Translations under genes and position numbers: made by a program
DNA from: Candidatus Acetothermia bacterium
GTDB lineage: Bacteria; Bipolaricaulota; Bipolaricaulia; Bipolaricaulales; Bipolaricaulaceae
DNA length: 8,285 nucleotides
Reading direction: 5' to 3'
NCBI GenBank assembly: GCA_003551325.1
Contig: PUMK01000012.1
Span: 1-8,285 of the forward strand
Shown: positions 1 to 5,878 of the stretch, one piece after another
Numbering within the stretch: the stretch's first letter is position 1
How the letters are laid out: each line of letters begins with the position of its first letter
The notes under the pieces: generated by a model
Databases searched by the model: none
What the model was told of the DNA's origin: nothing
The model's input: only the letters and a program-made list of their open reading frames with translations

Positions 1-11
1 ACCTCCTTTCT
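1..11 (+). rRNA. 3' end of 16S rRNA (partial, anti-SD tail)
   Basis: The window opens with ACCTCCTTTCT, which matches the conserved 3' terminus of bacterial 16S rRNA, including the anti-Shine-Dalgarno core CCTCC at 2-6. The following TAGGGAG also resembles the usual sequence just past the mature 16S end. A plus-strand intrinsic terminator about 80 nt downstream fits a plus-strand transcript ending here. Only 11 bases of the gene are visible, so the call rests on a short motif. The alternative is that, read on the minus strand, AGAAAGGAGGT is a strong ribosome binding site for a gene starting just left of the window. The terminator's orientation argues against that reading but does not exclude it. 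Confidence 0.6.
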
Positions 12-89
12 AGGGAGTAAGACCTTTCGAGCAGTACCCAGCCTTCCCGAACGACGGTCCCCCATCGCCACCTGTCCACGGTACGTTTG

Positions 90-120
90 CGCGTCCCCGA
101 GGGGACGCGTTTCTGTTTTT
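90..120 (+). terminator. Rho-independent terminator after the putative 16S gene
   Basis: An 8-bp perfect stem, CGCGTCCC (90-97) and GGGACGCG (102-109), with loop CGAG is followed by a T-rich tract TTTCTGTTTTT (110-120). This is a textbook intrinsic terminator on the plus strand. Because the regulator gene starts downstream, it must end a transcript coming from the left, most simply the 16S rRNA precursor. The segment 12-89 between the rRNA end and this stem would be the 3' trailer. I see no tRNA or other gene in it. Confidence 0.8.
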
Positions 121-166
121 AGGTTCCCCGAGGCCACCCTGCTGGCCGCCCTGCTTCCTTCGGAAT

Positions 167-856
167 ATGCACGCTCCCCAGTACGCTCACAAAGCCATGC
201 AGACGACACGGGAGAAATGGTTGTTGCCGGGGATCGGGCCGTTGCTGGACCAGGGAGATCGGGAGGAGGTGCCCGCTAGGGAGACGATCTACTACCCGGG
301 CACGCCAAGTGACGCCGTCTACTTCGTCGAGCAGGGAAACGTCAAAGTGTCCTACCTGGATCCGTCGGGGAAACGGCTCACCATGGCGTTGCGGGGACCG
401 GGTGAGATGTTCGGGGAGATGGCACTCGTCGGGGAGCAGCGTCGACGCCATCAAGCCCTCGCAGTCGAAGATGGTGTGATCGTCCGGGTGGAACGCGGAG
501 CGTGCATCGCTTGGCTGCGCAATCGTCCAGACGTTCTCCTTCAGCTCCTTGAGCTCTTTGGCCTTTGGATTCGCGATCTTGAGGAGATCATCGAGGATCT
601 TGCCTTCCGCGACATCCAGAGCCGCCTGTCACGGCAGCTCCTCCGGCTCTCCCATGAGTACGGGGTGAAGACCAAAGAAGGCATTCTCATCAGTTTCCGA
701 CTCACGCACAGAGATCTCGCGGAGATGATCGGATCGGCTCGTGAGAACACAACGATGACGCTGAACAGGTTCGAACGAGAGGGTATTCTTGACAAGCGAC
801 GGTACCAGATCATCATCAAGGACGTGGAGGGTTTGAAGGATAAGTGCCGCTCTTAG
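167..856 (+). CDS. Crp/Fnr-family transcriptional regulator
   Basis: A two-domain Crp/Fnr-type DNA-binding regulator. An N-terminal cyclic-nucleotide-binding-like beta-roll spans about residues 25-115, with PGTPSDAVYFVEQGNVKV and the cassette-like GEMFGEMALVGE at 79-90. A long dimerisation helix follows at about 120-160. A C-terminal winged helix-turn-helix (HTH) has LTHRDLAEMIGSARENTTMT at about 179-198. The cAMP-contacting Arg-Ser/Thr of true CRP is not clear (RRRHQA instead), and Fnr's N-terminal cysteine cluster is absent: the only cysteines are C113 and C227. The ligand is therefore unknown. The start is uncertain. ATG 167 is the outer limit and ATG 197 is possible. TTG 221 is the only candidate with an SD-like site, GGGAG at 210-214 with a 6-nt spacer. 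The gene lies between two terminators, so it is probably monocistronic, and it may regulate the adjacent por operon (inference). Confidence 0.9.
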   Translation: MHAPQYAHKAMQTTREKWLLPGIGPLLDQGDREEVPARETIYYPGTPSDAVYFVEQGNVKVSYLDPSGKRLTMALRGPGEMFGEMALVGEQRRRHQALAVEDGVIVRVERGACIAWLRNRPDVLLQLLELFGLWIRDLEEIIEDLAFRDIQSRLSRQLLRLSHEYGVKTKEGILISFRLTHRDLAEMIGSARENTTMTLNRFEREGILDKRRYQIIIKDVEGLKDKCRS

Positions 857-882
857 CGTAACCATACGGTTATCCCCGGAGT

Positions 883-915
883 CGCCCGCCCACCGAGGGC
901 GGGCGCGCTTGTTGT
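883..915 (+). terminator. Intrinsic terminator of the Crp/Fnr gene
   Basis: A perfect 9-bp GC stem, CGCCCGCCC (883-891) and GGGCGGGCG (897-905), has loop ACCGA and is followed by CGCTTGTTGTGGTGT, a weak T-containing tail. It sits 27 nt after the regulator stop codon and before the por promoter, so it separates the two transcription units. The T-tract is poor, which makes this less certain than the stem alone suggests. Confidence 0.65.
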
Positions 916-939
916 GGTGTCCAGTATTCCGTTCCTGCG

Positions 940-969
940 TTGAGAATGCGTCTTCATTCAGGTTACAAT
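940..969 (+). promoter_or_regulatory. Sigma-70-type promoter of the por operon
   Basis: A TTGAGA -35 box (940-945) and a TACAAT -10 box (964-969) are separated by 18 nt, each one or two mismatches from consensus. Transcription would begin near 976, leaving about 25 nt of leader before the gamma-subunit start at 1001, with AAGGAGG at 989-995. The promoter overlaps an upstream in-frame ATG at 968, which argues that this ATG is not the start codon. Confidence 0.65.
944..959. promoter_or_regulatory. Inverted repeat GAATG-N6-CATTC in the promoter spacer (possible operator)
   Basis: GAATG (944-948) and CATTC (955-959) form a symmetric 5-bp inverted repeat with 6-bp spacing, placed between the -35 and -10 boxes of the por promoter. 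Geometry of 5-N6-5 is that of Crp/Fnr-family operators, although the sequence is not the TGTGA/TCACA consensus. A protein bound here would be expected to block RNA polymerase. Short repeats like this also arise by chance, so this is a weak candidate. Confidence 0.3.
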
Positions 970-1000
970 GCGGGTTGTTGCTACCTTGAAGGAGGGCGAT

Positions 1001-1567
1001 ATGCAGGAAATACGTTGGCACGGACGTGGGGGGCAAGGAGCCAAGACCGTGTCCCAGATCCTTGCTCAGATCAACCTGCGGGAAGGCAAACACGTGCAGA
1101 GCTTTCCTGAGTACGGTCCCGAACGTTCCGGGGCCCCGGTGCGGGCCTACAACCGCATTGCGACAGAGGAGATTCTTGTCCACTCCGGTGTGTACACGCC
1201 AGACGTGGCGGTCGTCGTCGACGAGACGCTTCTGGAGACGGAGAACCCCGGGGATGGACTCAAGGCCGACGGTACACTGATCGTGAACACGACTTGTTCT
1301 CCGGACGACGTACGCCGGCGGACGGGCTTCGAAGGCACCGTCGTCGCGCTCAACGCGAACAAGATCGCCGACGATGCGGGAACCGGGTTCCCCAACATCC
1401 CCATGCTGGGAGCGGTGGCGGCCGTCCTTGGGTGTGAACTGCAGGTGGTGGAGGACGAAGTGCGGGAGACGATGGGGGCGAAACTGTCCTCGGACATTCT
1501 CGACAAGAACCTGGTGGCGTTGCGCGGAGGATACGACGCAGCGAAAGGGGTATCCGTTGGCCGCTAA
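1001..1567 (+). CDS. porC: 2-oxoacid:ferredoxin oxidoreductase, gamma subunit (pyruvate/2-ketoisovalerate family)
   Basis: Gamma subunit (PorC/PorG) of a four-subunit OFOR, about 188 residues, the usual family size. The enzyme converts 2-oxoacid, CoA and oxidised ferredoxin to acyl-CoA, CO2 and reduced ferredoxin in the cytoplasm, and the gamma domain forms part of the CoA-binding/structural core. Visible family motifs are HGRGGQGAKTVSQILA near the N-terminus (residues 7-22), FPEYGPERSGAPVRAYNRI in the middle, and the FPNIPMLGA segment. The start at ATG 1001 is chosen over the in-frame ATG 968 for two reasons: AAGGAGG lies 5 nt upstream (989-995), and ATG 968 falls inside the -10 box. It is the first gene of the operon and overlaps the delta gene by 11 nt. 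Substrate preference (pyruvate or branched-chain) cannot be read from sequence alone. Confidence 0.93.
   Translation: MQEIRWHGRGGQGAKTVSQILAQINLREGKHVQSFPEYGPERSGAPVRAYNRIATEEILVHSGVYTPDVAVVVDETLLETENPGDGLKADGTLIVNTTCSPDDVRRRTGFEGTVVALNANKIADDAGTGFPNIPMLGAVAAVLGCELQVVEDEVRETMGAKLSSDILDKNLVALRGGYDAAKGVSVGR
1544..1550 (+). promoter_or_regulatory. Ribosome binding site that decides the TTG start of the delta gene
   Basis: AAAGGGG lies inside the 3' end of the gamma gene, 6 nt before TTG 1557. No in-frame ATG lies between here and the conserved ferredoxin sequence, so this site supports a TTG initiation codon overlapping the gamma stop. Confidence 0.6.
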
Positions 1568-1859
1568 GCTCAAGAGCTGGAGAGAGCTTCCCATCGGCGG
1601 TGTGGTCCCCGGTGGAGCCACGCCTGAACTGAACAAGACCGGGAGCTGGCGTTCTCAGCGACCTGTGTGGGATGAGGAGAAGTGTATTCAGTGTCTGCAG
1701 TGCTGGATGCACTGTCCCGACGATTCGATCGGGATCAAAGACCAGAAGATGACAGGTATGGACTTCGACCATTGCAAGGGCTGCGGGGTGTGTGCCGGGA
1801 TCTGCCCGGTGGACGCCATCGAGATGGTCCCCGAAGGGGGTGCCGAATGCGCAAAGTGA
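1557..1859 (+). CDS. porD: 2-oxoacid:ferredoxin oxidoreductase, delta subunit (2x[4Fe-4S] ferredoxin)
   Basis: Delta subunit of the OFOR, a 100-residue bacterial-type ferredoxin that passes electrons from the catalytic alpha/beta core to external ferredoxin. Two complete [4Fe-4S] motifs are visible: CIQCLQCWMHCP (C43, C46, C49, C53) and CKGCGVCAGICP (C73, C76, C79, C83). One additional cysteine (C98) lies near the end. The N-terminal segment with SWRELPIGG and the TGSWRSQRPVWD lead-in to the first cluster are typical of PorD. The start is an unusual TTG at 1557, set by AAAGGGG 6 nt upstream. It overlaps the gamma gene by 11 nt and the alpha gene by 13 nt, so the subunits are probably translationally coupled. 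It is the only ferredoxin-like protein encoded in the window. Confidence 0.92.
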   Translation: MAAKLKSWRELPIGGVVPGGATPELNKTGSWRSQRPVWDEEKCIQCLQCWMHCPDDSIGIKDQKMTGMDFDHCKGCGVCAGICPVDAIEMVPEGGAECAK

Positions 1860-3010
1860 TGACCGGCCACAAAGCGGTTGCTGAGGCCATGCGTCAGATC
1901 GAGCCTGACGTCGTGGCGGTGTACCCGATCACGCCTCAGTCCGAGATCGCCGAGTACTACGCCGACTATGTCCACAACGGCAGGGTGCGGACCGAGCTCG
2001 TTCCGGTGGAGAGCGAACACTCCGCGATGTCTGCTTGTGTGGGCGCTGCAGCTGCGGGTGGTCGTGTCATGACAGCCACCGCATCGCAGGGTCTGGCGCT
2101 CATGGTGGAGATCCTGTATATCGCGTCCAGCATGCGCCTGCCCATCGTTATGGCGCTGGCCAACCGGGCCCTGTCGGGTCCGATCAACATCCACTGCGAC
2201 CATTCCGATGCCTATCTGGCACGTGATGCGGGTGCCGTGCAGATCTTCACAGAGTCCGCGCAGGAAGCGTACGACTACACGCTCATCGCCCAGCGTCTTG
2301 CGGAGCGGAAGGGTGTCTCGCTTCCGGTGATCGTCAACTTGGACGGATTCACCCTGACACACTCGGTGCAGGTCGTGGAACCCCTCAAGGATGAAGTGGC
2401 GAAGCGCTTCGTCGGCACCTACACGCCCAACTACCCCCTTCTTGATGTGGAGCACCCGTCAACATGGGGGCCGTTCGCCATGCCGGACTACTACTTCGAG
2501 CTCAAGCGGGCCCAGGTTGCAGGCATGGAAGCTGTGCCGGAGGCGTTCTTGGAAATCCAGAAGGCCTACGAGGAAGAGACCGGTCGGAAATACCAGGGTT
2601 ACTTCGAACCGTACCGACTTGAGGACGCCGAGCGGGCGCTTGTGGTCATGGGCTCTACGGCGGGGACGGCCAAGGTGGTCGTGGACAAGCTGCGGGACGC
2701 TGGTGAGAAGGTTGGACTGCTTAAGATGTGGATGTACAGGCCCTTCCCATACGCTGCAGTGGCCGAGGCGCTGGCTGGCGTGAAGCAAGTGGCGGTCTTG
2801 GACCGCGCGCTCTCGTTCGGGGCCTACGGCGCCCTGTATACGGACTTAGCTGCGGCGTTCGTCCATCGTGACCAGGCACCGGCTTTGGTGAACTACATCT
2901 ACGGGCTTGGCGGCCGCGACACCACGCCGGAGCAGCTGACCCAGGTGTTTGAGGAGATGTCCTCAGTGAAGCCGGACCAGGGCCTGCATTACATCGGCCT
3001 GCGCGAGTGA
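1847..3010 (+). CDS. porA: 2-oxoacid:ferredoxin oxidoreductase, alpha subunit (pyruvate/2-ketoisovalerate family)
   Basis: Alpha subunit of the OFOR, 387 residues, normal for separate PorA chains. It forms the TPP/substrate site with the beta subunit. It shows the YPITPQSE motif (residues 26-33), VESEHSAMS around E57, and ANRALSGPINIHCDHSD around R107. By pattern, T29, E57 and R107 match the substrate/TPP residues Thr31, Glu64 and Arg114 of Desulfovibrio pyruvate:ferredoxin oxidoreductase. The C-terminal half (from about residue 260) is the transketolase-C-like domain, with LVVMGSTAGTAKVV and KMWMYRPFP. ATG 1847 is chosen because GAAGGGGG (1833-1840) sits 6 nt upstream and the family starts with M-(K/R)-K-V-x-(T/D)-G. 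The open frame continues upstream to 1682 only as the shadow of the delta gene. It overlaps the delta gene by 13 nt. Confidence 0.95.
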   Translation: MRKVMTGHKAVAEAMRQIEPDVVAVYPITPQSEIAEYYADYVHNGRVRTELVPVESEHSAMSACVGAAAAGGRVMTATASQGLALMVEILYIASSMRLPIVMALANRALSGPINIHCDHSDAYLARDAGAVQIFTESAQEAYDYTLIAQRLAERKGVSLPVIVNLDGFTLTHSVQVVEPLKDEVAKRFVGTYTPNYPLLDVEHPSTWGPFAMPDYYFELKRAQVAGMEAVPEAFLEIQKAYEEETGRKYQGYFEPYRLEDAERALVVMGSTAGTAKVVVDKLRDAGEKVGLLKMWMYRPFPYAAVAEALAGVKQVAVLDRALSFGAYGALYTDLAAAFVHRDQAPALVNYIYGLGGRDTTPEQLTQVFEEMSSVKPDQGLHYIGLRE

Positions 3011-3019
3011 GGGGGAGAC

Positions 3020-3979
3020 ATGCCGAATATCAAAACGTTGGCAGCGCGTCAAGAGAAGCAGGTTCGTCTTACGCCGGGGCATTCGCTCTGTGCAGGGTGC
3101 GCCGAGCCCATGGTGGTTCGGACCGTGCTGAACACGATCGAGGATCCCGTGGTAGTCGCCAACGCCACCGGTTGCTTGGAGGTGGCCACGAGTCGCTATC
3201 CGGGGACCGCTTGGAACGTGCCATGGATCCATTCAGCGTTCGAGAACGTGGCGGCAACGATCACCGGCGTGGAGGCGGCCTACAAGGGCCTCACGCGCAT
3301 GGGCAAGCTCAACCGTCGCATCCGTTTCATCGCGTTCGCGGGTGACGGAGGTACCTACGATATCGGGCTGCAATCGCTGTCCGGTGCACTAGAGCGCGGG
3401 CACGACTTTCTCTACGTCTGCATCAACAACGAAGCGTACATGAACACCGGTGTGCAACGGTCGAGCGCCACACCGATGTGCGCCTCGGCAACCACGTCGC
3501 CTGTAGGCGAGGAGATCCCCGGCAAACCCCAAGACCGCAAGGATCTCACCGCGATCGTGGCGGCGCACCATGTCCCGTTCGTTGCTCAGGCCTCCGTGTC
3601 GAACCTCATTGACTTGGCCAACAAGGTGGAACGAGCCATGAGCTATGACGGTCCAAAGTTCCTGAACGTTCTGGCGACCTGCCCGCTCGGGTGGCGCACC
3701 CAGCGGGACACCGCGATCCCCGTGGCCAAGCTGGCGGTCGAGACACGGTACTGGCCGCTGTACGAAGTGGCCGAAGGTCGCTACAAGGTCAACTACAAAC
3801 CCAAGAAGCACGTACCCGTAGAGGAATGGCTGAAGATCCAAGGACGCTTCCGCCATCTGTTCAAGACGCCTGAGGGGAAGCAGCGCTTGGAGGCGTTCCA
3901 GGCGGCTGTCGATCGCCACTGGGAGGACCTTCTGAAGAAGGAGAAGTGGACGCAAGAGGGCGACGCCGACGAAGCGTAA
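3020..3979 (+). CDS. porB: 2-oxoacid:ferredoxin oxidoreductase, beta subunit (TPP-binding)
   Basis: Beta subunit, 319 residues, carrying TPP and the catalytic-site [4Fe-4S] cluster. All four expected cluster cysteines are present: C24 and C27 in LCAGCAEP, C52 in NATGCLEV, and C221 in TCPLGW. The TPP/Mg motif starts at GDGGTYDIG (108-116) and ends at INNEAYMNTGVQRS (135-148). This matches the PorB type (Y-M-N-T-G-x-Q) rather than the KorB type. The charged C-terminal tail (after about residue 290) is predicted helical and rich in Lys/Glu. GGGGGA (3011-3016) precedes ATG 3020, and the start lies 9 nt after the alpha stop. It closes the C-D-A-B gene order known from Thermotoga and archaeal por/vor operons. 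The substrate is probably pyruvate or a 2-oxo branched-chain acid. Confidence 0.95.
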   Translation: MPNIKTLAARQEKQVRLTPGHSLCAGCAEPMVVRTVLNTIEDPVVVANATGCLEVATSRYPGTAWNVPWIHSAFENVAATITGVEAAYKGLTRMGKLNRRIRFIAFAGDGGTYDIGLQSLSGALERGHDFLYVCINNEAYMNTGVQRSSATPMCASATTSPVGEEIPGKPQDRKDLTAIVAAHHVPFVAQASVSNLIDLANKVERAMSYDGPKFLNVLATCPLGWRTQRDTAIPVAKLAVETRYWPLYEVAEGRYKVNYKPKKHVPVEEWLKIQGRFRHLFKTPEGKQRLEAFQAAVDRHWEDLLKKEKWTQEGDADEA

Positions 3980-4149
3980 GCCGTGAGGATGGTGGACCCA
4001 GGCCCCTGTGGTGGGGCCTGGGTCGTGACCTGATCATCGGGGCGATCGTGGGCACAGTGGTCGGGATCCCCTTCCGTGACGTTGCGTTTGGCGCTGGCGT
4101 AGGGGCGGCTGTTGGGGGTTTGCTGCACGTCTACTTCCGCCTTCGTTGA
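3946..4149 (+). CDS. Possible small glycine-zipper membrane protein
   Basis: An open frame of 67 residues from GTG 3946, overlapping the end of porB by 34 nt and running through the por-kor gap. The first 20 residues are mostly Arg-rich and low in sense. From about residue 28 it becomes strongly hydrophobic and glycine-spaced, with two segments, DLIIGAIVGTVVGIPF and VAFGAGVGAAVGGLLHVYF, joined by RD and ending in FRLR. This looks like a two-helix glycine-zipper hairpin in a membrane. The start is doubtful: AAGGAG (3938-3943) lies only 2 nt before GTG 3946, and the frame crosses a perfect hairpin at 3995-4024, so translation may begin later at a non-ATG codon. I do not recognise a family. It could be a chance open frame in GC-rich DNA. 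Confidence 0.4.
   Translation: MDARGRRRRSVSREDGGPRPLWWGLGRDLIIGAIVGTVVGIPFRDVAFGAGVGAAVGGLLHVYFRLR
3995..4024 (+). terminator. Perfect 12-bp hairpin downstream of porB
   Basis: GACCCAGGCCCC (3995-4006) and GGGGCCTGGGTC (4013-4024) pair perfectly around loop TGTGGT, 15 nt after the porB stop. A very stable RNA hairpin at this place suggests transcript termination or 3'-end protection of the por mRNA. No T-tract follows (CGTGACCTGATC), so it is not a classical intrinsic terminator and may only reduce read-through into the kor genes. It also lies inside the possible small ORF. Confidence 0.5.
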
Positions 4150-4192
4150 GTCCGCACCCTCTAGCGTGGGTATCGAGGAGGGCTGATCGACA

Positions 4193-5878
4193 ATGGACAT
4201 CGTCATCCGGATGGTTGGGGCCGCAGGGCAAGGCGTGCAGACCGTAGGCGAGATCCTCGCCCGCACGGCCTTTCGCAGCGGTCACATGCTTCACGCCGAG
4301 CAGAGCTACCACTCCCGCATTCGCGGCGGGGAAAACGCCTTCGCGTTGAGGATCTCCGACGGGCCTCTGTGGGGCACACGGGAGGACACCGATCTCCTTG
4401 TAGCGCTGGATCAGGCCATGCTTGATCAGTTCTTGCCCACCGTGCGCGAAGGCGGGTGGGTCGTGTGCGACGAGGAGCGAACGCTTCCGGATGGCGATGC
4501 TGTCGTGCGCATTCCCGCTGGCCGGTTGGCCAAAGAGGAGCTTGAGCTTCCCATCGCGGCGAACATGATCCTGTTGGGCGCCGCGGCGGAGGTCATCGGG
4601 ATCAGTGAGGAGCGTCTGGCGGAGGTCGTCCGCGAAGCCCTCGGGAAGAAGGCTGACCTCAACCTGAGAGCCCTCGCGCTGGGAGCCGAGCATGCCAGGC
4701 GAGGGCCGTGGACCGTGCCCGACGCTGTCGATGTCCGAGGGCAGAGGATGCTGCTCACCGGAGGGGCCGCCGTGGGAGCAGGGGCCATCGCGGCCGGGTG
4801 CCGTTACGTGTCGTCGTACCCGATGACGCCGGGCACCGCTGTGCTCACCTACCTCGCCGAACGTGCCGAACGGTGGGGGTTGGTCGTCGAGCAGGCTGAA
4901 GACGAGATCGCTGCCATCAACATGGCGTTGGGGGCGGCCTACGCCGGAGCGCGGTCGCTCGTGACCACATCGGGAGGGGGCTTCGCGCTGATGGTAGAGG
5001 GGCTCTCGCTCGCGGGGATGATCGAGACACCGGTCGTCGTGCACATCGGGCAGCGCCCTGCGCCGGCCACGGGCCTTCCCACACGCACCGGACAGGAAGA
5101 GCTGCTCTTCTGCGTCCACGCGGGGCACGGCGAGTTCCCCCGCTATGTGGTCGCGCCACGGGACGCCGAGGAAGCGTTCTACCTCACGGCCAAGGCGTTC
5201 GACGTCGCCGAGAAGTACCAGATCCCCGCGCTCATCCTGACGGACCAGTATCTCGTGGACAGCTTCGTGACGAGCCCGCCGTTGGATCCCACGCGCACAC
5301 CGGCGCGCTCGCACCTCCTGACCGCTGACGAACTGCAGACCATGGAGCACTACGATCGATTCGCGGTTACCCCCTCCGGCGTCTCGCCGCGGGCGGTCCC
5401 CGGGGTGTCCGACAAGCTGGTGCTCGTCGATTCCGACGAACACGACGCCTATGGGCGGATCACGGAGGACCTGCAGGTCCGCAAGGTGATGACGGAAAAG
5501 CGCCTTCGCAAGGAAGAAGGCCTTCGGACGGAGCTCGGCGAGCCGCTCTCCTACCCGGAGGGTTCGATGGAGGGGCGTACCGTGTTCCTCGGTTGGGGAT
5601 CCACCTATGGAGCGATTCGGGAGGCCGTGGAGATGCTGAACGCCGAAGGAGGGCGCTACGCCATGCTCCACTTCTCGGAGCTCTGGCCGCTGCGGACCGA
5701 TGAGCTGCGACAGGCGTTTGACAAGGCTGAGCGCGTCGTGTGCATTGAGGGGAATGCTACCGGGCAGCTGGCGCAGCTGGTGGCGCAGGAAACAGGCCTT
5801 CAGGTAGGGACCCACATCCGGCGGTACGACGGACGACCGCTCACCGCCCGAGACATCATCGAGGAGGTGTCGCCGTGA
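4193..5878 (+). CDS. korA: 2-oxoacid:acceptor oxidoreductase, fused gamma-alpha subunit
   Basis: A 561-residue KorA-type chain in which a gamma domain (about 1-170, starting MDIVIRMVGAAGQGVQTVGE) is fused to an alpha domain (about 180-561). This is the architecture of two-subunit OFORs such as Sulfolobus 2-oxoacid:ferredoxin oxidoreductase. The alpha domain has SSYPMTPGT (Y209, T212), a variant of the usual YPITP. It also has EQAEDEIAAINMALGAAYAG with E238 at the TPP-glutamate position, TTSGGGFALMVEGLSLAG, and GLPTRTGQEELLF with R298. The C-terminal part has VFLGWGSTYGAIREAVEML and FSELWPL. GGAGGG (4177-4182) lies 10 nt before ATG 4193, a slightly long spacing. The family N-terminus begins exactly here, so no other start is needed. 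The substrate could be 2-oxoglutarate, a branched-chain or an aromatic 2-oxoacid; sequence alone does not say. It overlaps korB by 4 nt. Confidence 0.94.
   Translation: MDIVIRMVGAAGQGVQTVGEILARTAFRSGHMLHAEQSYHSRIRGGENAFALRISDGPLWGTREDTDLLVALDQAMLDQFLPTVREGGWVVCDEERTLPDGDAVVRIPAGRLAKEELELPIAANMILLGAAAEVIGISEERLAEVVREALGKKADLNLRALALGAEHARRGPWTVPDAVDVRGQRMLLTGGAAVGAGAIAAGCRYVSSYPMTPGTAVLTYLAERAERWGLVVEQAEDEIAAINMALGAAYAGARSLVTTSGGGFALMVEGLSLAGMIETPVVVHIGQRPAPATGLPTRTGQEELLFCVHAGHGEFPRYVVAPRDAEEAFYLTAKAFDVAEKYQIPALILTDQYLVDSFVTSPPLDPTRTPARSHLLTADELQTMEHYDRFAVTPSGVSPRAVPGVSDKLVLVDSDEHDAYGRITEDLQVRKVMTEKRLRKEEGLRTELGEPLSYPEGSMEGRTVFLGWGSTYGAIREAVEMLNAEGGRYAMLHFSELWPLRTDELRQAFDKAERVVCIEGNATGQLAQLVAQETGLQVGTHIRRYDGRPLTARDIIEEVSP

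Noticed and set aside
1..11. Strong SD sequence on the minus strand for a gene left of the window
   Set aside because: Possible, but the plus-strand terminator at 90-120 needs a plus-strand transcript from the left, which the 16S explanation supplies. Kept as the stated alternative, not as a feature.
968..1000. Upstream ATG extending the gamma subunit by 11 residues
   Set aside because: It overlaps the TACAAT -10 box and has no SD site, while ATG 1001 has AAGGAGG 5 nt upstream and matches the family N-terminus.
629..1636. Minus-strand open frame of 335 codons across the end of the regulator, the por promoter and the gamma gene
   Set aside because: It crosses a terminator, a promoter and two well-supported plus-strand genes, and shows no domain pattern. 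It is a shadow frame.
1682..1846. N-terminal extension of the alpha subunit by 55 residues
   Set aside because: This stretch encodes the ferredoxin clusters of the delta subunit in another frame, and its alpha-frame translation is unlike any PorA N-terminus.
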